The notes beneath the pieces were generated by a model, which ran no database searches, was not told the DNA's origin, and saw only the letters and a program-made list of their open reading frames with translations. Positions 51,007 through 59,992 of a stretch of DNA of 64,000 nt are shown here, piece after piece; the stretch's first letter is position 1; each line of letters starts with the position of its first letter. The position numbers were made by a program, and so were the translations under genes. Origin of the DNA: DASWJZ01 sp963739005 (GTDB lineage Bacteria; Pseudomonadota; Alphaproteobacteria; Rhizobiales; Afifellaceae); NCBI GenBank assembly GCA_963739005.1, contig CAVTYQ010000004.1, positions 372,001 to 436,000 of the forward strand. Direction: 5' to 3'.

Positions 51007-52221
51007 CTACTGGCTGACGGCGAGGCGCCCGGCGTAGTGCAGCGCCGGCGACATCTTCAAGAGTCCCGCGAGGAACGCCGCGACGAGGAGCGAGAGGCCG
51101 ATCCCGCCGACGCAGGCCGCCCAGCCGACCCGGTCGAAGATCTGGCCGAGCACGGCGCTGCCTACGAGCCCGCCGAAGAAGTAGGAGGCGAGGTAGATGC
51201 CGCTCGCCGAGGCGCGGTCGGTCGCCGCGGCGCGGCTCACGAAGCCGGTTGCCGTCGCCTGCGCGAAGAAGGTGCCGACGCCGATCAGCGCCAGGCCAAC
51301 GAGGACGGCGGGAAGGTTCGGCAAGAGGACGAGCGGAAGGCCGAGCGCGGCGACGGCGAGCGAAGCGCGAAGCGTCGTCTGCGTGCCGAACCGCGCGGCG
51401 ACGCTTCCGGCGATCGGCGTCGTAATGATCGAGGGCAGGAACACGAAATAGACGAAGCCGACGCCCATCATCGAAAGCGACAGCGGCGCGCGCACCAGCA
51501 CGAAGTTCACGTAGGTGAACGTGCCGATGAAGGCGAAGAGGATGCAGAAGCCGATGCCGAAGGCGGCGCGGAGCTCGGGCGTGCGGAAGTGCATGAGCAT
51601 GGCGGCGAACGGCGAGGGCTGCCTCGAGGGGCCCATGTCGGCCATCGGCGGCGTGCGCGCCAGCCAGAAATAGACGATTGCCGCACCGGAGAGATTGAGC
51701 GCGGCGAGCATCAGGAAGCTTGCCGGCAGGCCGAGGTGGTCGGCGACGGCGGCGGCCATCAGCCGGCCGAAGAGGTTGCTCGCCACGTTGCCGGTTATGT
51801 AGGCCGCCGACGCTGCAGCGCCATCGGCGGCGCTGCAGCGCTCGCCGAGATAAGCGAGCGTCAATGCGAAGGCGGTCGACATGCAGACGCCCTGCACCAC
51901 GCGAAGCGCGGTGAAGACCGTGAGGTCCGGCGCGATCGACAGAAGCGCGGTCGGGATCGAGAGGAGCGCGAGGCTCAAGAGCACACCGAGCCGGCGGTTG
52001 ATCTTGCGGCTGAAGAAGGCGACCGCGAGCCCGCCAGCCGCCATGCCGAAGGTCGAGGCGTTGACGGCAAGACCCATCGCCGCCGGCGTTACGTTGTAAG
52101 CGTGCGCGAGCGCCGGCAGGATCGCCTGCGCGGCGAAGAGGTCGATGACGGTCAGGAAGGCGACCAGCCCGATCACGCAAGAGCGGCGGAAGGCGGGTGC
52201 GATGATCGAACGGTTCGGCAT
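51007..52221 (-). CDS. MFS transporter (YnfM-like)
   Basis: A 404-residue permease with 12 predicted helices, beginning RRSCVIGLVAFLTVIDLFAAQAILP and ending with the usual LLVAAFLAGL helix. The loop FFSRKINRRLGVLLSLAL is the MFS signature between helices 2 and 3. The overall form resembles the YnfM/drug-efflux branch, but the substrate is unknown. The start is the first ATG, with the first helix 18 residues in. A cupin gene lies upstream on the same strand with a 110-bp gap. Confidence 0.86.
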   Translation of the reverse strand: MPNRSIIAPAFRRSCVIGLVAFLTVIDLFAAQAILPALAHAYNVTPAAMGLAVNASTFGMAAGGLAVAFFSRKINRRLGVLLSLALLSIPTALLSIAPDLTVFTALRVVQGVCMSTAFALTLAYLGERCSAADGAAASAAYITGNVASNLFGRLMAAAVADHLGLPASFLMLAALNLSGAAIVYFWLARTPPMADMGPSRQPSPFAAMLMHFRTPELRAAFGIGFCILFAFIGTFTYVNFVLVRAPLSLSMMGVGFVYFVFLPSIITTPIAGSVAARFGTQTTLRASLAVAALGLPLVLLPNLPAVLVGLALIGVGTFFAQATATGFVSRAAATDRASASGIYLASYFFGGLVGSAVLGQIFDRVGWAACVGGIGLSLLVAAFLAGLLKMSPALHYAGRLAVSQ

Positions 52222-52331
52222 TTTATCCTCGCGGATCGGGGTAAGTCGTCAGGTTGAAGGAGGTGAAAGGCGCGGCGCCCATTGTGGGGGAGGGGCTGGA
52301 TGCCGCGCCTTCCGTCGTGACCCAAGTGCGG

Positions 52332-52802
52332 TCACATCGCGTGATCGTTCTCGTCGTGCATGATGTCGAACGAGAGCAGCGTCACGGTTCCGTTGCTGAG
52401 GTTCTTCCACCAGTGTGCGACTTCGTGCGACTCGACGGCGACATCGCCTGCCGGGTGGACGATCGGGGCGGCGCAGTTGCTGGCGTATTCGTTGATCTCG
52501 CCCTCGATGATGTAGATCAGCGCCGGCCGGTCGCCGTGACTATGCCAAGGGACGATGCCGCCCGGCTCGATCGTGAGCTTGCGGACGCGCATCTTGCGGT
52601 CCTTCAGCATCGGCCCCTCTTCGGCGAGAGGAAGCATGGCGAGCACGGTGTCGGTGACGCCGACCGCCTCGACTTTGACCGGCTCGCGCGCATTCGCCAT
52701 CTTCTTCTCCGCCGGGCATTCCCCGGCGAAAGCGGCTCCCGTGAAGACGACGCCGGCAAGCAGCCCGACGACGAGCGCGGAGGTCTTCATTCCTTTCAAC
52801 AT
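52332..52802 (-). CDS. Secreted cupin-domain protein
   Basis: A 156-residue periplasmic protein. Signal peptide MLKGMKTSALVVGLLAGVVF then TGAAFA cleavage region; cupin barrel from about residue 55 with RKLTIEPGGIVPWHSHGDRP, LIYIIEGEINEYAS and HEVAHWWKNLSNG, in which the His residues of WHSHGDRP and a later His could bind metal. Function unknown, possibly enzymatic or binding. Ribosome site AGGAGA seven bases before the ATG at 52802 decides this start over the upstream open frame. Confidence 0.85.
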   Translation of the reverse strand: MLKGMKTSALVVGLLAGVVFTGAAFAGECPAEKKMANAREPVKVEAVGVTDTVLAMLPLAEEGPMLKDRKMRVRKLTIEPGGIVPWHSHGDRPALIYIIEGEINEYASNCAAPIVHPAGDVAVESHEVAHWWKNLSNGTVTLLSFDIMHDENDHAM

Positions 52803-52956
52803 CGCTTGTCTCCTGAATCTGTGCCGCGACGACGCGTCCGGCATGGGAGCAAGCATCGGGAATGTGGGCGATGAACGGAAATACCGAGTGCGAACGGATT
52901 TGATAGAACGCCGCTATCAGGTGCGAGCTCACCTGCCTCGAGGAGAGGCTCAATTG

Positions 52957-53030
52957 CCCTCATCCCGAGATCCGAGGAAAGGCTGCGCGAGCCTGGAAGG
53001 GGCGGAGCGAAGCACCTCTGCATAAGGGGG
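52957..53030. repeat. CCTCATCCCGAGG-type repeat (copy 3, degenerate)
   Basis: CCCTCATCCCGAGATCCGAGG at the left and GCGGAGCGAAGCACCTCTGCATAAGG at the right recall the two better copies. The rest of the 331-bp gap 52803-53133 shows no gene. Confidence 0.5.
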
Positions 53031-53066
53031 GCGGTGACCTCCGCATCCCTTTCGCAACGCCGAGGA

Positions 53067-53099
53067 AAAGAAAAAGGCCCGAACGTTGCCATCCGGGCC
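53067..53099 (-). terminator. Rho-independent terminator of the patatin gene
   Basis: On the minus strand a stem GGCCCG/CGGGCC (53099-53094 and 53081-53076) is followed by TTTTTCTTTT (53075-53067). It lies 35 bases after the patatin stop. Confidence 0.78.
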
Positions 53100-53133
53100 A
53101 GTCTGCAGGCGGGGGGAGAAGAGGGAGCGCGGT

Positions 53134-54195
53134 TCACAGATAGCGGGCGCGGACGTCGACGGTCGATTCCTTGCCGAGCTTGTCGAAATTTGATTCCAGC
53201 CAAGTCTCGGCGCGCTCGCGGCCGATGTCGCGGAGGTGCATCAGGAATTCCCAATCGGCGTTGAGTTTTGACGCGACGCCGAGCCCGCGCATCACGTCGT
53301 CGGCCTCGATCGCGTGCAGCATCATGTGTTTCGCATCGCCTTTCTTGAGCTTGCCGTCCTCGATCAGCTTGGTGACGAAGGAAATCGCCCGCATCTCGCG
53401 CATGAGCGAGGAGTTGAAGCTGATCTCGTTGATGCGGTTCATGATGTCGCGCGCGTTGGTCGGCACGTCCGGCCGCTCAGCCGGATTGATGTGCACGATG
53501 ACGACGTCGGCGCTGTCGCAATTGTAGATGAGCGGGAAGATGGCGGGGTTTCCCATGTAGCCGCCGTCCCAATAGTGCTCGCCGCGGATCTCGACGGCCT
53601 GGAACATGAAGGGGAGGCAGGTCGAGGCGAGCACCGCGTCGGCACAGACTTCCGCGCCGGTGAAGACCTTTACCTTGCAGGTGCGGACATTGGTGGCCGA
53701 GAGATAGAGCTTCACCGCGCAGTCGCGCTGCAGCTTCTCGAAGTCGACGACCTCTTCGAGCACCTGCTTCAGCGGATTGATGTTGAGCGGATTGAGCTGA
53801 TAGGGCGAGAAGACACGGGAGAGGATATCGAAGGCGAGATAGGCCGGCGAATTCTCCAGGCCGTGATTGTGCGTCAGCCGGTCAAAGGGAGAGGGCTGCA
53901 GCGGCGAGAACATCGCCGAGCGGGCGATCCGCCGCCAGAACGTCTTCAACGCCCGCTTGGCGCCTTCGCGCCCACCGACCGAGAGGCCGTAGGCGAGGAC
54001 GACCGCGTTCGCCGCGCCGGCGCTCGTCGCGCTGATCCCCTCGAAACCGATGCGCTCGTCTTCGAGCAGCCGGTCGAGCACGCCCCAGGCGAAAGCGCCG
54101 TGCGCCCCGCCGCCTTGCAGCGCGAGGTTGATGGTCTTCGTCGCCGCGGCGGCCTTTGTCGCCTTTTTCGGCGCGATGTCCGAATGCATGTTCAT
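53134..54195 (-). CDS. Patatin-like phospholipase family protein
   Basis: A 353-residue serine hydrolase of the patatin fold, acting on lipids or possibly polyhydroxyalkanoate. The oxyanion loop LALQGGGAHGAFAWGVLD is intact, the nucleophile elbow reads SATSAGAAN so the usual first Gly of GXSXG is Ala, and the catalytic Asp lies in YWDGGYMGNPAIFPLI. A basic N-terminal leader (about 20 residues) precedes the first strand. Monocistronic with its own terminator. The substrate is not known. Confidence 0.9.
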   Translation of the reverse strand: MNMHSDIAPKKATKAAAATKTINLALQGGGAHGAFAWGVLDRLLEDERIGFEGISATSAGAANAVVLAYGLSVGGREGAKRALKTFWRRIARSAMFSPLQPSPFDRLTHNHGLENSPAYLAFDILSRVFSPYQLNPLNINPLKQVLEEVVDFEKLQRDCAVKLYLSATNVRTCKVKVFTGAEVCADAVLASTCLPFMFQAVEIRGEHYWDGGYMGNPAIFPLIYNCDSADVVIVHINPAERPDVPTNARDIMNRINEISFNSSLMREMRAISFVTKLIEDGKLKKGDAKHMMLHAIEADDVMRGLGVASKLNADWEFLMHLRDIGRERAETWLESNFDKLGKESTVDVRARYL

Positions 54196-54354
54196 CGGTC
54201 GCTCCCTCGATCGCGGCCGAAAAGGCCACGCGCATGTCTCGGCATCCGATGCCGATGGCGGGAACGTCCCAATTTCGGGGCGCGAGCGGAAATACCGGGT
54301 CGCTGCCGTTTCGATAGGGGAGAGCTATGGCGGCGGCGGCAGTCAGGGCGCGCG

Positions 54355-55410
54355 CTACGCGCTCTTCGGGACTGCCATTTCGCGATGCTCGCGATCCGAA
54401 ACCTGAGCCAGGTCGAGCACCTTCTGGATGTCGGCGGCGCGGCGGAACGACGGCTCCTCCGTCTTGCCGCCGCGAACCGCCGCGACAAAGCGCTGGTAAT
54501 TGGTTTCAACTGGGTCGCACGGAATGTCCCGCCAATTGGCGGTGTCGAGGTCGGCGCCCATGCAGGCGCGCAGATGCGATCGGCCCGTATCGTAGATCAT
54601 CTCGATCGAGCCCTTTTCGCCGTAAACGCGAAGCCTCAATTGGTCGAGCTGCCCGGCCGCCGTGCGGCTCGCCTGGATCGTGCCGAAGGCGCCGTTGGAG
54701 AAGCCCACGTTCATCGCAAACGCGTCGTTGGCGTCGAGATCGTATTCACCGATTCTGTTCCCTGGCATTTTGTCGAACGTCTTCAGCCGGGCGAAGACAT
54801 GGGCGACGTCAAGACCAGAGCCGTAGGATGCGAAATCGACGATGTGGATGCCGATATCGCCGAGGCACCCGTTCGAGCCGTGCTTCCTGGAAAGGCGCCA
54901 GAGCCATCGGCTCTCCGTCTTCCAGTCGCCCCAGGCCTTGCCGACAAGCCAGCTCTGAAGGTGCGTCGCTTCCACGTGCCGCACGGCGCCGATTTCGCCG
55001 TCGAGCACCATTTGCCGCCCTCTCTGCAGGGCCGGCGAGTTGCGGTAGGTGAGGTTGACCATGCCGACCAAGCCGGCCTTCTCGATCGCCTCGGTCATTT
55101 CCATCGCCTTGGCGGCGTCGGTGGCGAGCGGCTTCTCGCAAAAGACATGCTTGCCGGCGGCGATGGCCTGCATCGTGGTCGGATGATGCACGGCGTCGGG
55201 GGTGACGTTCCCCACGGCGTCGAATGCGCCCCAGGCGAGCGCCTCCTCGATGCTCGAGAAGCGCCGATCGATCCGGTGCTCGGCGCAAAACGCCGCGAGA
55301 CGCTCCGGCACGACGTCGACCCCGCCGGCGACGCTAACGCCTTCGATGGCCGAGAAATTGCTGGCGTGTCGGTTGGCCATGCTGCCCGTGCCGAGGATGA
55401 GCAGACGCAT
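54355..55410 (-). CDS. Gfo/Idh/MocA-family oxidoreductase
   Basis: A 351-residue NAD(P)-dependent dehydrogenase of sugar or inositol-like substrates. The Rossmann N-terminus is MRLLILGTGSMANRHASNFS, then GNVTPDAVHHPTTMQAI, AGKHVFCEKPLATD (the EKP motif with the catalytic Lys), and GCLGDIGIHIVDFASY. The C-terminal domain has the usual mixed sheet. The ATG at 55410 was chosen for the Rossmann start. A GST gene ends 11 bp upstream on the same strand, so the two are probably co-transcribed. Substrate unknown. Confidence 0.9.
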   Translation of the reverse strand: MRLLILGTGSMANRHASNFSAIEGVSVAGGVDVVPERLAAFCAEHRIDRRFSSIEEALAWGAFDAVGNVTPDAVHHPTTMQAIAAGKHVFCEKPLATDAAKAMEMTEAIEKAGLVGMVNLTYRNSPALQRGRQMVLDGEIGAVRHVEATHLQSWLVGKAWGDWKTESRWLWRLSRKHGSNGCLGDIGIHIVDFASYGSGLDVAHVFARLKTFDKMPGNRIGEYDLDANDAFAMNVGFSNGAFGTIQASRTAAGQLDQLRLRVYGEKGSIEMIYDTGRSHLRACMGADLDTANWRDIPCDPVETNYQRFVAAVRGGKTEEPSFRRAADIQKVLDLAQVSDREHREMAVPKSA

Positions 55411-55421
55411 CGCCGCAGACC

Positions 55422-56024
55422 TCAACTCGGCTTCGTCGCCTCGAAGCTCGGCACCTTGGCGGCAAATTCGTCGAGCCAGGCGACGAGTTTCGGGTAGCTC
55501 TTCCGCCATTCGCCGGCGAAGCGGAGGTCCTGGTAGCCGAGCGCGCAGGCGACCGCGATCTCACCGATATTCGGCGTGCCGGAAAGCTTCGGCGGCGCCG
55601 CTTCGAGCGCCGCGAGCCCGCGCGCGACCTTGCCCGTCTGATGCTCGACCCAGCGCGCACTGTGGGTCTCGGGCGCGCGCCAGCGCGTTTCGTAGACCCT
55701 GAGCACCGAGGCGTCCATGATGCCGTCGGCAAGCGCCTGCAGCGCCAGCACGCCGAAGCGCGCTGCGCCTTTCGGGATGATGACGCCGCCGCCGGCCTCC
55801 GCGTCGAAGAACTCCGCGATCACGCGGGAATCGTAGAGCGCCGTCCCGTCTTCCAGGATGAGCGCCGGGATCTTGCCGAGCGGGTTCTCGCGCCGCAGCG
55901 GTCCTGCCGCGTCGGTCGTGTCGGTCGCCTGCGCATCGATGCGGTCGCTGAGTCCGCAGATCGCCGCGGCGATCTGCACCTTTCGAACGAACGGCGAGGC
56001 CGACGCGCTTCTGAGCGTCCACAT
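55422..56024 (-). CDS. Glutathione S-transferase family protein
   Basis: A 200-residue GST with an N-terminal thioredoxin fold (LRSASASPFVRKVQIAAAIC, catalytic Ser likely in SASPF), the glutathione-binding NPLGKIPALILEDG and DSRVIAEFF, and an all-helical C-terminal domain with IGEIAVACALGYQDLRF. Typical length. The role may be detoxification or stress-related; it is the first gene of a pair with the Gfo/Idh/MocA gene. Confidence 0.9.
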   Translation of the reverse strand: MWTLRSASASPFVRKVQIAAAICGLSDRIDAQATDTTDAAGPLRRENPLGKIPALILEDGTALYDSRVIAEFFDAEAGGGVIIPKGAARFGVLALQALADGIMDASVLRVYETRWRAPETHSARWVEHQTGKVARGLAALEAAPPKLSGTPNIGEIAVACALGYQDLRFAGEWRKSYPKLVAWLDEFAAKVPSFEATKPS

Positions 56025-56104
56025 TGTGTCATCCCCTCATTTTCTCAATGGATGCCGGAAGACGGTGGGAGGGGCGGAAGCGCCCCCGTCTCAGTCGGCG
56101 AGGA

Positions 56105-56536
56105 TCACCGGACGGTGCGGCAGTCGCCGTCGTGCACGTGCCATGGATCGAGGCCGGGCACGCAGAAGTCGATGTCGCGGCCGATCCCGGCGAAGCCAAG
56201 CCCGTGTTCGATCACGTAGAAGACCGGATGCGCGCTTCCGTTGGTCATCACGGCGTCGGCCCGGCAATAGTCGCGCTTGACGAGGCCCGGCTCGGCATAG
56301 CGATGCCCGCTCGGCCGCGGATTGCCGATCGAGGCGATGAGGAAGCCGCGGTGCAGCACGTTGCGCTCCGCGTAGGCGTAGCGACCCTTGATGCGCCCGA
56401 GCACGCCCGAACCCGCACAGGCCGTGTCGGCCGACACCATCGCGCGATGCGGCGACGGCGCGGCGTAGTCGGCCGCCTGTGCGGAGCCAAGCCCGAGAAT
56501 GAGCACAAGCGCCACCAACGAATGATTTGCTGACAT
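56105..56536 (-). CDS. Secreted hypothetical protein
   Basis: A 143-residue product with a signal peptide (SLVALVLILGLGSAQAADYA) and a compact domain containing five Cys (ADTACAGSGVL, KRDYCRADAVM, IDFCVPGLDPWHVHDGDC) likely to form disulphides, plus RYAYAERNVLHRGFLIASIG. I do not recognise the family; similar proteins seem present in other alphaproteobacteria. The start is the ATG at 56536, preceded by GGAATTCCCC. The 251-bp gap to the EF-G-like gene is divergent and holds no recognised feature. Confidence 0.68.
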   Translation of the reverse strand: MSANHSLVALVLILGLGSAQAADYAAPSPHRAMVSADTACAGSGVLGRIKGRYAYAERNVLHRGFLIASIGNPRPSGHRYAEPGLVKRDYCRADAVMTNGSAHPVFYVIEHGLGFAGIGRDIDFCVPGLDPWHVHDGDCRTVR

Positions 56537-56787
56537 GGGGGAATTCCTAGCCAATTCGTCGCCGGGCCGCACCATGCTGTCGCCGTTACTGCGCGGCTCT
56601 TGCCAAACTCTATCGCGCCTGAGACGATCACGAAAGCCGGCTCCGGAAGTGGGGCGAAAGTTCGTGGCGGACCTTGTCGTCGGAGGCTCTTGTCTGGAGC
56701 TGAGGCGCAGGGCGTGAATTGGCGTTCTGCTTCCCCTTGGGCCGCAATCGGGGCTTGGCCAAGACCCCGGCGAGGCAGGGAGAAGAC

Positions 56788-58839
56788 ATGAGCGACAATG
56801 GACGCAAGACCGGCCCCAGATGCTTTGCGATCGTGGGCCCGTTCGCGAGCGGCAAGACCAGCCTGCTTGAAGCAATCCTCGCCCGCACCGGCATCGTGGA
56901 GAAGCCGGGCGTCGTGGCGAACGGGAACACGGTCGGCGATTCCTCGCCCGAGGCACGCGCCCACTCGATGAGCGTGGAGCTGAACGTCGCCGAGACGACG
57001 TTCATGGACGAGACCTTCACCTTCCTCGACTGCCCCGGCTCGGTGGAGTTCAACTACGAGAGCGAGCCGCTCGTCGCCGGCATCGACGCGGCAATCGTCG
57101 TCGCCGAGCCCGACGAGAAGAAAATTCCGGCGCTGCAGGTCGTGCTCCGCCACCTCGAAGAGCGCGGCGTCCCCCATTTCCTCTTCCTGAACAAGATCGA
57201 CAAGGCGTCGATGGGCGTGCGCGACGCGCTTCAGTTGCTGCAGCCCGCCTCCGAGACGCCGCTTGTGCTTCGCCAGATTCCGATCTGGAAGAACGAGATC
57301 GCGACCGGCTTCATCGACCTCGCGCTCGACCGCGCCTTCGTCTACCGCGAGCACGCGCAAAGCGAGGTCATCGAGCTCGACCCGAACGAAGCGAATCGCC
57401 GCGACGAGGCGCGCTTCTCCATGCTGGAGCGCCTCGCCGATCACGACGACGCGCTGATGGAACAGCTCCTGGAGGATATCCAGCCGCCGCGCGACAAGGT
57501 GTTCTCCGACCTCGCCGCGGAGCTTCGCGCCGGGCAGATCGTGCCGGTGCTGATCGGCTCGGCCATCAACGGCAACGGCATCCTGCGGCTCCTGAAGGCG
57601 CTCCGCCACGAGGCGCCGAACGTCGAGGATACGCGGAAGCGCCTCGGCATCGCCGACGCGTCGAAGACGCTCGTGCAGATCCTGAAGACCATCCATACGA
57701 GCCACGCCGGAAAGCTCTCGGTGGCGCGCGTGCTCGCCGGCAAGGTCGACGATTCGATGGAGCTTCAGACCGCGCGCGGCGATGTCGGCAAGGTCTCCGG
57801 CATCTATCGCCTCGTCGGGCAGAAATCGACCAAGCGCGGCGCCGCCGAGGCAGGCGAGACGGTGGCGCTCGGCAAGGTGGAGCCGGCGCAGACCGGCGAC
57901 ACTTTGGGGCCGAAGGGCGCAGCGGTGAAGCAGCTTGCGATCCCGCCCGCGCCGCAGGCGGTCCTGCGGCAGGTCGTGAATCCGGCGGAGCGCAAGGACG
58001 AGGTGAAGCTCTCCGCCGCGCTACAGCGCATGGTGGAGGAGGATCCTTCGCTGAGCGTCGACCACCGGCAGGACACCGGCGAGACGCTGCTCGGCGGGCA
58101 GGGCGAGATGCATCTTCGCGTTGCCGTCGAGCGGCTGACCAGCCGCTTCGGGCTGCGACTCGAGACGCGGCGCGCGCTCGTCCCCTATCGAGAGACGATC
58201 CGCGCCACTGTCGAGAAGCGCGGCCGCCACAAGAAACAGTCGGGCGGGCACGGGCAGTTCGGCGACGTGGTGCTCGAAGTGAAGCCGCTGCCGCGCGGCT
58301 CGGGCTTCGTCTTCGACGATACGATCACCGGCGGCGTCGTGCCGAAGAACTACATACCGGCGGTCGAGCAGGGGGTGCGCGAGGCGCTGAAGAACGGGCC
58401 GCTCGGTGGCTTCCAGGTGGTCGACATCGGGGTGACCTTGACCGACGGCTCCTATCACGACGTCAATTCCTCCGACCAGGCGTTCAAGATGGCGGGCATC
58501 CTCGGCATGCGCGAGGCGTTGCCGGACGCGCGTCCGGTGCTGCTTGAGCCGGTGCTGAGGGTGAAGGTCGCAGTTCCGAGCGAGAACACGGCGCGGGTGA
58601 ACGCAATTGTCTCCGGACGCCGCGGTCAGCTCATGGGCTTCGACGCGCGGCCCGGCTGGCATGGCTGGGACGTGGTCGAGGCGCTGATCCCGGAGGCGGA
58701 GATCGCCGATTTGATCATCGAGCTCCGTTCCGCGACCGCCGGCGTCGGCACCTTCACCGCCGAGTTCGACAAGATGGCCGAGGTGACCGGGCGGCTCGCC
58801 GACGACATCCTGGCGCACGCGAAGCCGCAGGCAGCTTAA
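56788..58839 (+). CDS. Elongation factor G-like protein (EF-G paralogue)
   Basis: A 683-residue translational GTPase-like protein with all EF-G domains: P-loop GPFASGKT (residues 17-24), NKID for guanine, a domain IV region with RATVEKRGRHKKQSGGHGQFGDVV, and domain V ending GVGTFTAEFDKMAEVTG. The G3 motif reads DCPGS (81-85) where EF-G has DTPGH, so the catalytic His is Ser, and switch I is shortened. That argues for altered GTP hydrolysis and a role other than bulk translocation. Rhizobial genomes carry similar second copies. AGGGAGAAGAC supports the ATG at 56788. Confidence 0.88.
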   Translation: MSDNGRKTGPRCFAIVGPFASGKTSLLEAILARTGIVEKPGVVANGNTVGDSSPEARAHSMSVELNVAETTFMDETFTFLDCPGSVEFNYESEPLVAGIDAAIVVAEPDEKKIPALQVVLRHLEERGVPHFLFLNKIDKASMGVRDALQLLQPASETPLVLRQIPIWKNEIATGFIDLALDRAFVYREHAQSEVIELDPNEANRRDEARFSMLERLADHDDALMEQLLEDIQPPRDKVFSDLAAELRAGQIVPVLIGSAINGNGILRLLKALRHEAPNVEDTRKRLGIADASKTLVQILKTIHTSHAGKLSVARVLAGKVDDSMELQTARGDVGKVSGIYRLVGQKSTKRGAAEAGETVALGKVEPAQTGDTLGPKGAAVKQLAIPPAPQAVLRQVVNPAERKDEVKLSAALQRMVEEDPSLSVDHRQDTGETLLGGQGEMHLRVAVERLTSRFGLRLETRRALVPYRETIRATVEKRGRHKKQSGGHGQFGDVVLEVKPLPRGSGFVFDDTITGGVVPKNYIPAVEQGVREALKNGPLGGFQVVDIGVTLTDGSYHDVNSSDQAFKMAGILGMREALPDARPVLLEPVLRVKVAVPSENTARVNAIVSGRRGQLMGFDARPGWHGWDVVEALIPEAEIADLIIELRSATAGVGTFTAEFDKMAEVTGRLADDILAHAKPQAA

Positions 58840-58872
58840 GCGATAGCCGCTGCACGGGCTTGGTGAGCGGCC

Positions 58873-59472
58873 TCAGGCCGCTTCGCCAAGCTCGCGGCGC
58901 TCGCAGATGCGGTCGATGAGGCCCCACGCCTTTGCCTCCTCGGCCGTCATGAAGTGGTCGCGGTCGAGCGTACGCTCGACTTCGTTGTAGGTGCGGCCGC
59001 AATGCTTCACGTAAAGCTCGTGGATGCGCTGCTTCGTTCTGACGATGTCCGCGGCGTGGCGGGCGATGTCTGAAGCCTGGCCCTGGAACCCGCCCGAAGG
59101 CTGGTGCACGACGATACGGGCATTCGGAAGCGCGCAGCGTTGTCCCTCCGCGCCCCCCATGAGGAGAAGCGAGCCCATCGATGCGGCGAAGCCCATGCAG
59201 AGCGTCGAGACCGGGCTTTGAATGAACTGCATCGTGTCATAGATCGCCAGCCCGGCGGTCACGGAGCCGCCCGGCGAGTTGATGTACATGGCGATCTCCT
59301 TCTTGGGACTTTCCGACTCCAGAAAGAGGAGCTGCGCACATACGAGAGCCGACATGCCGTCTTCGACCGGCCCGTTCACGAAGATGATCCGCTCCTTCAG
59401 GAGGCGCGAGAAGATATCGTAAGCACGCTCGCCGCGGTTCGACTGCTCCACGACCATCGGCACGAAATTCAT
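58873..59472 (-). CDS. clpP: ATP-dependent Clp protease proteolytic subunit
   Basis: A serine protease forming the 14-mer barrel with ClpA/ClpX. Catalytic Ser98 in GFAASMGSLL, His123 in IVVHQPSGGFQGQASDI, and Asp about 172 in ERTLDRDHFM. MYINSPGGSVTAGLAIYDTM is the signature strand. At 199 residues typical. No clpX or tig is adjacent, so this may be a second ClpP; many alphaproteobacteria have more than one. It converges with the EF-G-like gene, 33 bp apart. Confidence 0.95.
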   Translation of the reverse strand: MNFVPMVVEQSNRGERAYDIFSRLLKERIIFVNGPVEDGMSALVCAQLLFLESESPKKEIAMYINSPGGSVTAGLAIYDTMQFIQSPVSTLCMGFAASMGSLLLMGGAEGQRCALPNARIVVHQPSGGFQGQASDIARHAADIVRTKQRIHELYVKHCGRTYNEVERTLDRDHFMTAEEAKAWGLIDRICERRELGEAA

Positions 59473-59500
59473 CGGGCTGCTCAGGGTTTGTTTCCCAGGC

Positions 59501-59992
59501 TCAAGCTGCCAGCCGCATCGTGGTCTCGCGGCTTCGTCTCAGCGGACGCGAGCAGAATTTGCCGCGTAGGCCTGCGATAGGAGGACGGCGCGCAAACGTC
59601 TGTTGCGGGGCAGGTGCAGAAAGGGTTGCGGCGAAGCCTTCGTGCACGATGCGGAGATGCGTGCCGCCCGTTCCGGACTCCGCGAGCTCGAACGTTACGA
59701 TGCTGTCCAGATCGGGGAGACCTCCGTCGTATTCGAAACTCCGCCAGCGGCAGCGGAGCAGGCGGTTTGGCTCTTCGGTCAGCGTCTCAAGCTCGACGGT
59801 GTGACCGTCCTTGCCGAAATCCAGCCGGAACCGTCGGCCGTCATCCGCGGATTGGATCGCGTCCGGCTCGAGCCACGCGGCGAGCAGCTCCGGTTCCGTC
59901 AGAGCACGCCAGACCTTTTCGGGAGGCTCGTCGAGATCGCATTCGAAGAAGATTGAGTCTGCAATTTCGGCGCGCTTGCTGTCATCCGTCAT
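59501..59992 (-). CDS. SRPBCC (AHSA1-like) domain protein
   Basis: A 163-residue START/Bet v1-fold protein with CDLDEPPEKVWRALTEPELLAAWL (typical first helix) and EEPNRLLRCRWRSFE, FELAESGTGGTHLRIVHEGF. The last 38 residues (from SAPAPQQTFARRPP) are Arg-rich and unlike the family's C-terminal helix, perhaps an altered end or a frame slip. It overlaps the ArsR gene by four bases (ATGA), the standard ArsR-SRPBCC operon. Ligand unknown. Confidence 0.85.
   Translation of the reverse strand: MTDDSKRAEIADSIFFECDLDEPPEKVWRALTEPELLAAWLEPDAIQSADDGRRFRLDFGKDGHTVELETLTEEPNRLLRCRWRSFEYDGGLPDLDSIVTFELAESGTGGTHLRIVHEGFAATLSAPAPQQTFARRPPIAGLRGKFCSRPLRRSRETTMRLAA

Noticed and set aside
53314..55497. 727-codon frame antisense to patatin and Gfo/Idh/MocA genes
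   Set aside because: Spans two real genes and their gap and shows no domain.
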